Assembly: GCA_007695195.1 (NCBI GenBank) | Contig: REEG01000152.1 | Span: forward strand, 1 to 64,000 | Source of the DNA: Gemmatimonadales bacterium | GTDB lineage: Bacteria; Gemmatimonadota; Gemmatimonadetes; Longimicrobiales; Gaopeijiaceae | DNA length: 64,000 nt | Direction: 5' to 3' | Part shown: positions 34,238-43,560 of the stretch, one piece after another | How positions within the stretch are numbered: position 1 is the first letter of the stretch | Layout of the letters: every line of letters begins with the position of its first letter | The notes under the pieces: generated by a model | Seen by the model: the letters and a program-made list of their open reading frames with translations, nothing else | Told to the model about the DNA's origin: nothing | The model's database searches: none | Translations under genes and position numbers: made by a program

Positions 34238-36943
34238 ATGGAGCCGGCGCCCCGACCCCACCGGTCCGGCCCCCGTGATCCCTTCCATATGCCCTTTCTC
34301 GTCCGTCAGGGGCTCCAGCAGCCACACCCCACATCCCGTTTCCGTTCCGCCTCACTTGGCCTGCTGGCGGTTCTCCTGACCTTCGCCGCGTTTCCCGGCA
34401 CAGGCCCGTCATTCCTTGAGGCGCAGGCCCCCACCTTCGAGGAGGTGGTGGGATTCGACCTGGGCCACGGCATGGTGCAGCACCATGAGATGGTCCGGTA
34501 TCTGGAAGCCCTCGCCGCATCGTCGGATCGGGTCCGTCTGGTGAACCAGGGGCGGAGTATCGAGGGCAGGGACCTCTGGATGGTGGTGGTTTCGGACCCG
34601 GCGAACCTGCAACGCCTGGATGAGATCCGGGAGGTGGCGCGGCGCCTCAACGATCCCCGGGGTACATCCCGCTCCGAAGCCGAAGCGCTTCTGGTGGACC
34701 AACCGGTCATCAGTTGGATCGGGGGCACCCTCCACGGCTTCGAACTCTCGGGGACCGAAGCCGTCCTCATGGCGCTGGAACGGCTCACCACCTCCGACGA
34801 CGCCGAGACCCGGCGCATTCTGCAGGAGTCGGTGGTTCTCCTCGATCCCATCCTGAACCCCGATGGGCGGGACCACTTCGTCCTTCACAATCTCCGGACC
34901 CTGGGCCGGGTGCCGGCGTCGGACCGGCGGGATTGGTCCAATGACTTCACCGGATGGGAGGCGCGGAGATATCGGACCAACCACTACTACCACGATCCCA
35001 ATCGGGACTGGTTCGCCCACGTCTTCCCCGAGACCCGGGCCCGGGTGACCACGGTGCGGGACTGGCGTCCCCAGATCCTGGTGGATATCCACGAGATGGG
35101 CGCCGACGTGGAGTTCTACTTCGATCCGCCCACCGACCCCATCAACCCCTTCTTCCCGGACTTCGGGACCTGGGGATTCGAGCTCTTCGGTGCCGCCTAC
35201 CGGGAGGCTTTCGACGAGGCCGGGTTCGAGTACATGACCGAGGAGCGCTTCACCTTCTTCTTCCCCGGGTTCCTTACAGCGTTCGGGTCATACCAGGGCG
35301 GGGTGGGGATGCTTTTCGAACAGGGATCCACCCGGGGCCTCGCCATGACCCGTGCCGACGGATCGGTCCGGACCTTCCGGGATGCCGTGGACCAGCAGTA
35401 CGTGGCCACGTGGACGGCGCTGGTGACCGCCGCCGACCACCGGGAAGAGCTGCTCTCCCGGTACGACCAGGGACACCGGGACGCGGTGGCCGACGGAGAG
35501 TCGGGGATCCGGCGCTACATCCTGCCTGCCGGAGAGGCCGACCCCCATCATCTGCGGGAACTGGTGGATCTCCTTCTGCGGAACGGCATCGAGGTGGACC
35601 GCCTCACCGAAGAGGTCCGCATCGGCGGACTTCGCGACCGGACCGGCGCCGGTGCCGGCGAGCGCACCTTCCCTGTGGGAAGCTACGTGGTGGAGGCCGC
35701 CCAGCCACGCAACCGGATGATCCGGGTTCTCCTGGAGCCCGAAACCCCGGTACCTGCCCCCTTCCTGGAGCTGGCCCGGGAACGAATCGACCGCGGCGAG
35801 AACCCCCGGTTCTACGATGTCACCTCCTTCTCACTCCCCCTCTTCTTCAACCAGCCGGCGTTCTCGTCGTCGGCCGGCGGCGCGCTTCCGGTGGAACGGG
35901 TGACGGAAACCGCCGATGGCTCCCAGGCTCCCGGAGCACGAGCCGCCTACGCCTATCTCCTGGATGGACACAATTCCCGGTCCCTCTCGGTGGCGGCGCA
36001 TCTGAGGGAGCGAGGATACCGCATGGCCTTCCTGGCGGCCCCCACGCAGATCGGCGGTGAGGTTGTCCCGTCCGGGTCCATCGTGGTCCGGACGGGACAG
36101 AACGAAGCATCCGTCCATGACTCGGTGCGGGAGTTGGCCATCCGCTTCGGCGTTGCGGTGCGGCCGGTGGATTCAGGGGCAGGGGACCCGGGCTTCCCGG
36201 CGCTGGGGACGGGGGATGCCTTCCCCATGGTCCTCCCCCGCATTGCCCTGGTGGCCGAGGGGCCGGTGGACGCCTACTCCTTCGGATACGCATGGGGCAC
36301 GCTGGACTGGCAGTACGAGATCCCCAACACCGTGATCCGGGCCGAGAGCCTGGGCGGTGCCGACCTGGGGGACTTCAATGTTCTGGTGATCCCCGAGGCC
36401 CCGGCGGGAGCCCTGGCCCGGCTGCTGGGCGAAGCAGGTATGGAAAGCCTGCGGCATTGGGTCCGGCACGGGGGGACGCTCATCACCATCGGGGCCGCCG
36501 TGGACTTCGCCCGTGATCCCCTCGGACTCCTGTCCCTACGGAGCTGGTACGACACCGAGGCCGGAGCCGATGCCGTCCCCTACGACGCGGTGGGCGCCTT
36601 CTTCCGCGGTGAGTTGAACCGGGCCTACTGGCTCGCTTCCGGGATTCCCACAGGAGAGCTTCCGGTTCAGGTGCGCTCCTCGCGCCTCTACCTCGCTCCC
36701 ACAGGGAGCCCATCCGCCGGGCGACGGGTTGTGGGCACCTTCGCCTCCGACGACCTCAATATGTCCGGGCACGCCTGGCCCGAAACCCTGGAGCGGGCTC
36801 CGGGCACCGTGTTCGCATACGAGGAACGAATCGGCTCCGGGCGGGTCATCGCTTTCTCCGAGGATGTGAACTTCCGCGGGTACTGGAGGGGGGGACAGCG
36901 CCTCTTCCTCAATGCCGCCGTCCTCGGACCCAGCGCGCCCTGA
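34238..36943 (+). CDS. Secreted M14 zinc carboxypeptidase with C-terminal amidotransferase-like region
   Basis: A 901-residue exported peptidase. The signal-like hydrophobic stretch is near residues 40-62. The M14 domain shows the zinc ligands in TLHGFELSGTE (HxxE) and DIHEMG, the substrate Arg in NRDW, and a likely catalytic Glu in FEQGST. The C-terminal half has a region resembling amidotransferase-like folds (NVLVIPEAPAGAL, HGGTLITIGAA) often seen behind such M14 domains. It would trim peptides outside the cytoplasm. ATG 34238 is preferred; TTG 34235 and ATG 34289 are alternatives. Confidence 0.85.
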   Translation: MEPAPRPHRSGPRDPFHMPFLVRQGLQQPHPTSRFRSASLGLLAVLLTFAAFPGTGPSFLEAQAPTFEEVVGFDLGHGMVQHHEMVRYLEALAASSDRVRLVNQGRSIEGRDLWMVVVSDPANLQRLDEIREVARRLNDPRGTSRSEAEALLVDQPVISWIGGTLHGFELSGTEAVLMALERLTTSDDAETRRILQESVVLLDPILNPDGRDHFVLHNLRTLGRVPASDRRDWSNDFTGWEARRYRTNHYYHDPNRDWFAHVFPETRARVTTVRDWRPQILVDIHEMGADVEFYFDPPTDPINPFFPDFGTWGFELFGAAYREAFDEAGFEYMTEERFTFFFPGFLTAFGSYQGGVGMLFEQGSTRGLAMTRADGSVRTFRDAVDQQYVATWTALVTAADHREELLSRYDQGHRDAVADGESGIRRYILPAGEADPHHLRELVDLLLRNGIEVDRLTEEVRIGGLRDRTGAGAGERTFPVGSYVVEAAQPRNRMIRVLLEPETPVPAPFLELARERIDRGENPRFYDVTSFSLPLFFNQPAFSSSAGGALPVERVTETADGSQAPGARAAYAYLLDGHNSRSLSVAAHLRERGYRMAFLAAPTQIGGEVVPSGSIVVRTGQNEASVHDSVRELAIRFGVAVRPVDSGAGDPGFPALGTGDAFPMVLPRIALVAEGPVDAYSFGYAWGTLDWQYEIPNTVIRAESLGGADLGDFNVLVIPEAPAGALARLLGEAGMESLRHWVRHGGTLITIGAAVDFARDPLGLLSLRSWYDTEAGADAVPYDAVGAFFRGELNRAYWLASGIPTGELPVQVRSSRLYLAPTGSPSAGRRVVGTFASDDLNMSGHAWPETLERAPGTVFAYEERIGSGRVIAFSEDVNFRGYWRGGQRLFLNAAVLGPSAP

Positions 36944-36989
36944 CCTGGGACATGGGCCATCACAACAGGGAGTTCACGGAGAAGGATTC

Positions 36990-37499
36990 ATGACCACTGC
37001 TCACGCCTCGACGCCCCGCACCCGCTCTGCCCTTGCCCTACCAGGTCTCGGCCGGCTTTCCTCTGCCCTTGTCGTTGCGCTGGGCCTGCTCCTGGCAGGT
37101 TGCCTGGACGGCACCACCACCGGCGTCGACCCGGCTCCCACGGTGGACGAGGTGGAGTTCTCGCCCATCTTCGACATCGATCTCTCGGCCATGGAGGAGC
37201 GCCCATCGGGGCTCTGGGTCCGAGAGGACATTGTGCCCGAAGACGGCACCCGGGCGGGGGAGTTCGACCTCGTGGTGGTGGATTACGTGCTCTGGCTACC
37301 CAACGGGGAGGAGGCCGACCGGGGACGGCTCGACTTCGTCCCCGCCGGAGGGCAGCTCATCGCCGGATTCACCGAAGGTGTGTTGGGGATGCGGGAGGGT
37401 GGACGGCGACTTCTCCTGGTTCCGCCGCATCTGGCGTATGGGGGGCGGGACTGGCTCGTCTTCCGGGTGGACCTCATTTCCGTGAACCCCCGGGACTGA
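36990..37499 (+). CDS. FKBP-type prolyl isomerase-like lipoprotein
   Basis: A 169-residue protein with a lipoprotein signal (LLAGC, Cys38) and a short FKBP domain. The core LIAGFTEGVLGMREGGRRLLLVPP is split here only by its length limit: it runs from about residue 121 to 147 and ends with HLAYG, the FKBP signature, where Tyr of the usual AYG lines the active site. The domain lacks several loops of full FKBPs, so isomerase activity is uncertain. It is 46 bases from the M14 gene and may be co-transcribed. Confidence 0.75.
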   Translation: MTTAHASTPRTRSALALPGLGRLSSALVVALGLLLAGCLDGTTTGVDPAPTVDEVEFSPIFDIDLSAMEERPSGLWVREDIVPEDGTRAGEFDLVVVDYVLWLPNGEEADRGRLDFVPAGGQLIAGFTEGVLGMREGGRRLLLVPPHLAYGGRDWLVFRVDLISVNPRD

Positions 37500-37521
37500 G
37501 GGCAGGGGAGGAGCGGATGCC

Positions 37522-37543
37522 GGGATCGGACCGGCCCGATCCC
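37522..37543. terminator. Hairpin between convergent FKBP and dcd genes
   Basis: GGGATCGG (37522-37529) pairs perfectly with CCGATCCC (37536-37543) around a six-base loop. It fills the 45-base gap between the two convergent genes and abuts the dcd stop. No T tract on either side. Confidence 0.5.
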
Positions 37544-37544
37544 C

Positions 37545-38099
37545 TCAGAGCCGGGGTAGGGTCACTCCCACCTGGTTCTGGTACTTCCCCTTTCGGTCGG
37601 CGTACGCCACCTCAGGCTCCTCGTCTCCCTGGAAGAAGATGAGCTGCGCGATCCCCTCGTTGGCGTAGATCTTCGCCGGCAGGGGGGTCGTGTTTGAGAT
37701 CTCCAGGGTGAGGAAGCCCTCCCACGTCGGCTCCAGCGGCGTCACGTTCACGATGATGCCGCAGCGTGCGTACGTGCTCTTCCCCACGCACAGCACCAGG
37801 GTGTCCCTCGGCACACGGAAGTACTCCACGGTCCGGGCAAGGGCGAAGGAGTTGGGTGGGATCAGGCACGTATCGGCGTGCACATCCACGAACGACCGGT
37901 CATCGAAGCGCTTGGGGTCCACCACCACGTTGTGGACATTGGTGAATACCTTGAATTCAGGCGCCACCCGGATGTCGTATCCGTACGACGAGACCCCGTA
38001 GGAGATGACCCCGGCACGAACCTGACCCGGCTCGAAAGGTTCGATCATCCCGTGGTTCTCACTCATCTTCCGGATCCAGCGGTCGCTTCGAATGGTCAT
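37545..38099 (-). CDS. dcd: dCTP deaminase
   Basis: A 184-residue trimeric enzyme converting dCTP to dUTP for thymidylate synthesis. The family motif [21 protein letters not shown] (given here as GKSTYARCG followed by [10 protein letters not shown]) holds the Arg and the catalytic Glu. The N-terminal SYGYDIRV and C-terminal [10 protein letters not shown] are also typical. It could be a bifunctional deaminase/dUTPase, which sequence alone does not settle. It diverges from nuo across a 290-base gap. Confidence 0.94.
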   Translation of the reverse strand: MTIRSDRWIRKMSENHGMIEPFEPGQVRAGVISYGVSSYGYDIRVAPEFKVFTNVHNVVVDPKRFDDRSFVDVHADTCLIPPNSFALARTVEYFRVPRDTLVLCVGKSTYARCGIIVNVTPLEPTWEGFLTLEISNTTPLPAKIYANEGIAQLIFFQGDEEPEVAYADRKGKYQNQVGVTLPRL

Positions 38100-38277
38100 G
38101 ACGGTGGTTCAAGGGTGGAGGGGCCGGCGAGAACTGCACACCGGCCTACGACCGGGGCAGATCTCCGAAACGGGTGGGAACATGGCGAGCGAGGGGCTAC
38201 TTCACAAGGCTGGAGCGGGGTCGGTGGGAGGTCCCGAGCTTGGGCCTCGGCCGGCTCCAGGCGCAGCGGGTGTCCAG

Positions 38278-38332
38278 TTCGGGTGTCGGGTGGCAATTCG
38301 GGTTGACACCCTTCGACGGTTTCGGGTACCTT
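38278..38332 (+). promoter_or_regulatory. nuo promoter with overlapping repeats
   Basis: TTGACA (38303-38308) and TACCTT (38327-38332) are 18 bases apart; transcription would start near 38340, leaving an A/T-rich leader of about 50 bases. GGGTGTC (38281-38287) and GACACCC (38305-38311) form an inverted repeat with 17-base spacing that covers the -35. TTCGGGT occurs three times (38278, 38297, 38321). Both could be operator elements. The rest of the 38100-38389 gap shows nothing I can name. Confidence 0.65.
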
Positions 38333-38389
38333 TTGGCGCCGATAAGACAAGCTAAATGCTCTTAAGAATTATTCCTGCCACGGCGGACC

Positions 38390-38746
38390 ATGACGGAAAG
38401 CTACCTCCCGGTGCTGATCCTCCTGGGCGTCTCCATCGTGAATGCTGTGGGGATGCTGGCGGCTGCTCACATCCTCAACCCTCGACGGGCGACGCCTGAG
38501 AAGGACATGCCTTACGAGTCCGGGATGGTGCCTCTCGGGGACACCCGGGCTCGGTTCTCGGTGAAATTCTACACCGTGGCCATCAGCTTCATCATCTTCG
38601 ACCTTGAGGCCATCTTTCTCATCCCGTGGGCTGTGGAGATGCGGACGTTGGGGTGGGAGGGATTCATCGCCGTCTCCATCTTCATGGCCATCCTGGTGGT
38701 CGGGTTCGTCTACGAGTGGCGGAAGGGAGGTCTGGACTGGGAATGA
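38390..38746 (+). CDS. nuoA: NADH-quinone oxidoreductase subunit A
   Basis: A 118-residue membrane subunit with three helices. The conserved loop [21 protein letters not shown] and the acidic [13 protein letters not shown] helix are typical; this loop lies at the quinone-site junction with NuoD and NuoH. It is the first gene of a complete 14-gene NDH-1 operon. Its stop overlaps the nuoB start (ATGA). Confidence 0.96.
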   Translation: MTESYLPVLILLGVSIVNAVGMLAAAHILNPRRATPEKDMPYESGMVPLGDTRARFSVKFYTVAISFIIFDLEAIFLIPWAVEMRTLGWEGFIAVSIFMAILVVGFVYEWRKGGLDWE

Positions 38747-39438
38747 GTGATACCACTAGCGTGCGCCAAACCCCGTCAGCGGCGGGAAGTGGACTGCCGG
38801 GCGGGATCTTCGGAGAGGGGACGCCCACCTTTCTGACCACGAAGGTGGACTTCGTGGTGAACTGGGCCCGCAGGAATTCCCTCTGGCCCATGCCCTTCGG
38901 AACGGCGTGCTGCGCCATCGAGATGATGGCCTCGGCCGCGTCCAACAACGATCTGGCTCGTTTCGGGATGGAGCGGATGTCGTTCTCCCCGAGACAGGCC
39001 GACGTCCTGATCTGCGCCGGACGCGTTCCGTACAAGCTGGCGCCGGTGCTCAGAAGGATCTGGGACCAGATGCCCCAGCCCAAGTGGGCGGTGTCCATGG
39101 GTGCCTGTGCATCGTCGGGAGGAGTCTTCGACGCGTACTCCATGGTGCAGGGGATCGACACCATCATCCCGGTGGATGTCTACGTGCCGGGATGTCCCCC
39201 TCGGCCCGAGGCCCTCATCTACGGCCTCATCATGATCCAGGAGAAGATCCGGGGCGAAACGCTGGGACAACATGCCCGGAACCGGGCGGAAGACCCGGCA
39301 GCCGTCGGCCGTCCCAGAGCCGATGCCGCCGAGGTTGAGGCGCTCTCCCACCCCTTCGGCAACTCAACAAACCAGAATCGGGCCAGCGGTCTTGTGCCCG
39401 GGATCCCCACCGTGCGGCCGGGAGATCGAATTCCCTGA
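38743..39438 (+). CDS. nuoB: NADH-quinone oxidoreductase subunit B
   Basis: A 231-residue subunit carrying cluster N2, the last iron-sulfur centre before quinone. Ligand cysteines are in [19 protein letters not shown] and [10 protein letters not shown]. The first 25 residues and about 50 C-terminal residues extend beyond the conserved core. It is translationally coupled to nuoA. Confidence 0.96.
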   Translation: MSDTTSVRQTPSAAGSGLPGGIFGEGTPTFLTTKVDFVVNWARRNSLWPMPFGTACCAIEMMASAASNNDLARFGMERMSFSPRQADVLICAGRVPYKLAPVLRRIWDQMPQPKWAVSMGACASSGGVFDAYSMVQGIDTIIPVDVYVPGCPPRPEALIYGLIMIQEKIRGETLGQHARNRAEDPAAVGRPRADAAEVEALSHPFGNSTNQNRASGLVPGIPTVRPGDRIP

Positions 39439-39491
39439 CAGTTCCCGGCGTTCCAGGGGACCCGTCCGCCAACCAGATGAGGAGAGGTGGG

Positions 39492-40250
39492 ATGAGTATG
39501 GAAGGAGGATCCGGCTACAAGGACGTTCCAGGCCCGGCAGAGGAAACGGGTGCGCTGGTCAGCATGCCCAGTGGCCTGGAGCGTGCCCACGCTACCGTTC
39601 CGGTGCTCAAGGAGCGTTTCGAAGACGCTTTTCTTCGCCACGAAGTGGTAGCCGGAGATGAGCATGTGGTTTTCGTCGCCCGGGACCGGCTCTACGAGGT
39701 TCTCCAGTGGCTGAAGACCGACCCCGATCACGCCTACAACTTCCTCTCCGACGTGACCGCCGTGGATTACGGCGGTGGCCGGCCCATCCAGATGGTGTAC
39801 CAACTGTATTCCATCCCGCACCGGCGTGTCCTCCGGGTCAAGGCCGAGGTCCCGTTGTCGGATCTGGAGGTGGATTCGGTGGTTCCGCTCTGGTCGGCGG
39901 CCAACTGGTTGGAGCGGGAAGTCTACGACATGTTCGGGGTCCGATTCCGGAATCATCCGGATCTTCGCAGGATCCTCATGCCGGAGGTTTACGCGGAGGG
40001 TCATCCACTCCGGAAGGATTTCCCTTTGCGGGGGCGGTTCTCCCGAGCCGAACAGACCCGTCGGGCCCTGGCCCAGGCTCCGGAAGACTACTACATCCCC
40101 TCCGACTTCGGTCCCGGACGGGACTTTCAGGTGGTGGGTTGGCAGGAAGTTGGCGGAGAACCGGTGCCGGTGAAGGAAGGAAGTGCGCAAGAGCGAAAAG
40201 CGTCTCCGCCTCCCGCCAGCGGCTCCCCTCCGGACCCAACCCGGTCCTGA
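39492..40250 (+). CDS. nuoC: NADH-quinone oxidoreductase subunit C
   Basis: A 252-residue hydrophilic subunit with the 30-kDa signature WLEREVYDMFGVRFRNHPDL and the following RRILMPE and GHPLRKDFPL. NuoC and NuoD are separate here, unlike in E. coli. The start at 39492 is chosen because GGAGAGG lies six bases upstream; an ATG at 39477 precedes that site. The C-terminus carries a Lys/Pro/Ser-rich tail of about 30 residues. Confidence 0.94.
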   Translation: MSMEGGSGYKDVPGPAEETGALVSMPSGLERAHATVPVLKERFEDAFLRHEVVAGDEHVVFVARDRLYEVLQWLKTDPDHAYNFLSDVTAVDYGGGRPIQMVYQLYSIPHRRVLRVKAEVPLSDLEVDSVVPLWSAANWLEREVYDMFGVRFRNHPDLRRILMPEVYAEGHPLRKDFPLRGRFSRAEQTRRALAQAPEDYYIPSDFGPGRDFQVVGWQEVGGEPVPVKEGSAQERKASPPPASGSPPDPTRS

Positions 40251-40278
40251 CCCCTTCATTCCAGCGACCCCGCCGTCC

Positions 40279-41556
40279 ATGTCGAAGAAGACCATTGAAC
40301 TCGAGGTGAGTCGGACCCCGGAGATGGGAATGGATTTCCGTCCCGCTCCCGGACCGATGCAACCCGTGGACCTGGCCGAGCCCGACCTCCAATCCGAGCG
40401 GATGCTCATCAATGTGGGGCCACAGCATCCGGCCACCCACGGTGTGCTCCGCCTTGTCCTGGAGTTGGACGGCGAAACCGTGGTGCGGTGTGTTCCCCAC
40501 ATCGGCTACCTGCACTCATCCTTTGAGAAGCTGGGTGAGTACCGGACCTGGAATCAGGTGATCCCGCTGACGGACCGGATGGACTACCTGGCGCCCCTCA
40601 TCTACAACTGCGCCTACGCCATGGCGGTGGAGAAGATGATGGGGGTGGAGGTGACCGAGCGGTGCAAGATCACCCGGGTCATCATGATGGAGTTGGACCG
40701 CATCTTCTCGCACCTCCTCTGGTTGGGAACCTGGGCCATTGATGTGGGCGCCTTCACTCCCTTCCTCTACGCCTTCCAGCAGCGCGAGAAGGTGTACAAG
40801 CTCCACGAGGCCTACACCGGAGCCCGAATCACCACCTCCGCGACCCGGATCGGTGGCATGATGTCGGACATGCCGGAGGGATGGGACGTGGGAGTCCGGA
40901 AGTTCATCAACGAACTCCCCCGCACCATGGACGAGATCGAATCCCTCCTCTCCCACAACGCCATCCACATCGGTCGCACCCAGGGCGTCGGCGTCATCAG
41001 CGCGGAAGACGCCATCGACATGGGGCTTTCCGGACCCAATCTCCGAGCCACAGGGGTGCCGTACGACGTCCGCAAGGACCGGCCGTACTACGACTACGAA
41101 ACGTACGAATTCGAGGTTCCCATCGGGGAGTACGGGGACTGCTACGATCGCTACATGGTTCGCCTCGAGGAGATCCGCCAGAGCTGCCGGATCCTCCATC
41201 AGGCGCTGGACCGCCTCCCCGAGGGTCCCATGAATGTGGATGATCCCCGCGTCATCCTCCCCTCCAAGACGGACCTCATGAATGATATGGAGTCCATGAT
41301 CCATCACTTCAAGCTGGTCATGGAGGGCGTCAAGGCGCCTCCCGGGGAGTCCCACTTCTCAGTGGAGGGGTCCAAGGGGGAGCTTGGTATGTACGTGGTG
41401 AGTGACGGGGGCTCGAAGCCCGTCCGGTGGCGGGTTCGACCGCCTTCCTTCGTCAATCTGGCCGCCATCCCCCAGCTGGTGGAAGGCGGCCTCCTGGCCG
41501 ACGTGATCATGGTGAACGCCAGTCTGGACATCGTCCTGGGAGAGATCGACCGGTGA
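40279..41556 (+). CDS. nuoD: NADH-quinone oxidoreductase subunit D
   Basis: A 425-residue subunit forming the quinone site with NuoB. The loop NVGPQHPATHGVLR with its conserved His, the HIGYLHSSFEKLGEYRTWNQ region and the C-terminal IVLGEIDR are diagnostic. The first 40 residues are variable. The start at 40279 is the first ATG past nuoC; an earlier in-frame ATG lies within nuoC. The stop overlaps the nuoE GTG start. Confidence 0.95.
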   Translation: MSKKTIELEVSRTPEMGMDFRPAPGPMQPVDLAEPDLQSERMLINVGPQHPATHGVLRLVLELDGETVVRCVPHIGYLHSSFEKLGEYRTWNQVIPLTDRMDYLAPLIYNCAYAMAVEKMMGVEVTERCKITRVIMMELDRIFSHLLWLGTWAIDVGAFTPFLYAFQQREKVYKLHEAYTGARITTSATRIGGMMSDMPEGWDVGVRKFINELPRTMDEIESLLSHNAIHIGRTQGVGVISAEDAIDMGLSGPNLRATGVPYDVRKDRPYYDYETYEFEVPIGEYGDCYDRYMVRLEEIRQSCRILHQALDRLPEGPMNVDDPRVILPSKTDLMNDMESMIHHFKLVMEGVKAPPGESHFSVEGSKGELGMYVVSDGGSKPVRWRVRPPSFVNLAAIPQLVEGGLLADVIMVNASLDIVLGEIDR

Positions 41557-42233
41557 GTGACTCGAGCACGGATCCCGGCGGGAAGGCCCGCCCCTTCCGG
41601 AACCCCGGATGGGCCGGCAACACCGGCGAGTACGATCTGACGGAGGAGCAGGTCCGCGGTCTGGATTACGTGGGCCAGCGACCAGTGGAGGGAGGTCACC
41701 CCGGGGCGGCGGCCACGTATCCCTACATGCTGGCCGACCGGACCCCGGAAGCTCCACTCTTCGAAGGGCCCTACGAGGAGCGGTTTCAGAAGATCCGCTC
41801 CCGTTTCCCCACGGCCCAGGGTGCCCTTCTGCCTACGCTGAACCTGGCGCAGGAGGTCCGGGGGCACGTGTCCCAGGAGACCATGCGTGAGGTGGCCGCC
41901 CTTCTGGGGCTCTCCGACGCCTACGTCCGGGGAGTCGCCTCGTTCTACACCATGTACAACAAGCGGGAGGTCGGGCGTTTCCTGATCCAGGTCTGCACCA
42001 ACATCTCCTGCAACCTGTGCGGCGGAGACGAAGTGCTGGCGGCCTTCCTGGAACACACCGAAACCGAACTCGGCGAGATCTCCGCCGACGGCCTCTTCAC
42101 CGTCATGGAGGTGGAGTGTCTGGCGGCTTGTGGCACCCCTACCGCCGTACAGATCAACTCCCGCTACTTCGAGAACGTCACCCCGGACGGCGTGCCGGCC
42201 CTTCTGGACCGTCTTCGCAGCGAGGTCAACTGA
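41553..42233 (+). CDS. nuoE: NADH-quinone oxidoreductase subunit E
   Basis: A 226-residue subunit with the thioredoxin-like [2Fe-2S] (N1a) domain: ligands Cys148, Cys153, Cys189 and Cys193 in CTNISC and ECLAAC. About 70 residues precede the usual NuoE helical domain, making this longer than most. The GTG start overlaps the nuoD stop. Together with NuoF and NuoG it forms the NADH-oxidising module. Confidence 0.94.
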   Translation: MSDSSTDPGGKARPFRNPGWAGNTGEYDLTEEQVRGLDYVGQRPVEGGHPGAAATYPYMLADRTPEAPLFEGPYEERFQKIRSRFPTAQGALLPTLNLAQEVRGHVSQETMREVAALLGLSDAYVRGVASFYTMYNKREVGRFLIQVCTNISCNLCGGDEVLAAFLEHTETELGEISADGLFTVMEVECLAACGTPTAVQINSRYFENVTPDGVPALLDRLRSEVN

Positions 42234-42234
42234 C

Positions 42235-43527
42235 ATGGCGTACCCCTACACGCATGAGAAGGAGGTCCGCGTCCTCAGTCGAGGGTGGGGGGACCCACGC
42301 ACACGCACCCTTGAGGGCTGGAAGGCCATGGGGGGCTACACAGCCCTGCCCAAGGCCCTGGAAATGGGGCGAGCCCAGGTCATCGACGAGGTGAAGGCAT
42401 CGGGGCTGCGGGGCAGGGGAGGGGCCGGGTTCCCCACCGGGATCAAGTGGTCCTTCATGCCCGGCGAGAAGAAGGGAGCCCATTACCTCTGCTGCAACGC
42501 CGATGAATCGGAGCCCGGTACCTTCAAGGACCGGGAACTCCTGCGTTGGACACCGCATCAGCTCATCGAGGGCTGCCTCATCGGCGCCTACGCCATCCAG
42601 GCTGACCACGTCTTCATCTACTGCAGGGGCGAGTTCTTCGAGGCGACCCAGGTTCTCTCCCGGGCCGTGGAGGAGGCCTACGAAGCCGGCTACGCCGGGA
42701 AGAACATCCTGGGATCCGGTCACGACATCGACATCACCGTCTTCGCCGGCGCCGGCGCCTACATCTGCGGGGAGGAGACGGCCCTCATGAACTCCATCGA
42801 GGGCCGCCGTGGGCTTCCCCGGGTCAAGCCCCCGTTTCCCGCCGCCGTGGGGCTCTTCGGAAAGCCCACCACCATCAACAATGTGGAGACCCTCTCCAGC
42901 ATCCCCCACATCGTGAACAACGGAGGCTCGTGGTACCGGCAGTGGGGCACCGAGAAGAGCCCGGGAACCAAGCTCTTCTGCGTGAGCGGTCACGTCCGTC
43001 GCCCCGGCAACTACGAACTCCCCCTGGGCTTCCCCCTGGAAGAGCTCATCTACGATGTGTGCGGTGGCTTTCGGGAGGGTCGCTCCCTGAAGGCGGTGAT
43101 CCCCGGCGGCAGTTCCGTGCCCATCATGTCCGCAACGGACTGCGAAGGGTGCACACTGGACTACGAGGGTGTGGTAGAGAAGGGCTCCATGCTGGGATGC
43201 GCTTCGGTCATCATCATGGACGATTCCACCAACATCGTGAAGCAGGTCCGCCGTATGGTGGACTTCTACGCCCACGAGTCGTGCGGCCAGTGCACACCGT
43301 GCCGGGAAGGAACGCAGTGGCTCTCCAGGATCCTGGTCCGCATCGAGAATGGTCGCGGGACCGAAGAGGACCTGGAGACCCTGCTGGAGCTGGGGAATCA
43401 GATGACCGGGACCACCATCTGTGTCCTCTCCGACTCCGCCGCCGCCCCCGTGGCCTCATCCATCCAGAAGTTCCGGGATGACTATCTGGCCCTGATTCGC
43501 CGTGGAGAGAAGGTGGGCGCGGCCTGA
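42235..43527 (+). CDS. nuoF: NADH-quinone oxidoreductase subunit F
   Basis: A 430-residue subunit that binds FMN and NADH and carries cluster N3. The flavin/NADH motifs are GLRGRGGAGFPTG and CNADESEPGTFKDR, with GAGAYICGEETAL further on. Cluster N3 ligands are in SCGQCTPCREG and the later TTICVLSDSA cysteine. It starts one base after the nuoE stop. Confidence 0.97.
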   Translation: MAYPYTHEKEVRVLSRGWGDPRTRTLEGWKAMGGYTALPKALEMGRAQVIDEVKASGLRGRGGAGFPTGIKWSFMPGEKKGAHYLCCNADESEPGTFKDRELLRWTPHQLIEGCLIGAYAIQADHVFIYCRGEFFEATQVLSRAVEEAYEAGYAGKNILGSGHDIDITVFAGAGAYICGEETALMNSIEGRRGLPRVKPPFPAAVGLFGKPTTINNVETLSSIPHIVNNGGSWYRQWGTEKSPGTKLFCVSGHVRRPGNYELPLGFPLEELIYDVCGGFREGRSLKAVIPGGSSVPIMSATDCEGCTLDYEGVVEKGSMLGCASVIIMDDSTNIVKQVRRMVDFYAHESCGQCTPCREGTQWLSRILVRIENGRGTEEDLETLLELGNQMTGTTICVLSDSAAAPVASSIQKFRDDYLALIRRGEKVGAA

Positions 43528-43560
43528 TGGGCCGCCCCTACCGCTCCGGAGCTTTCGACC

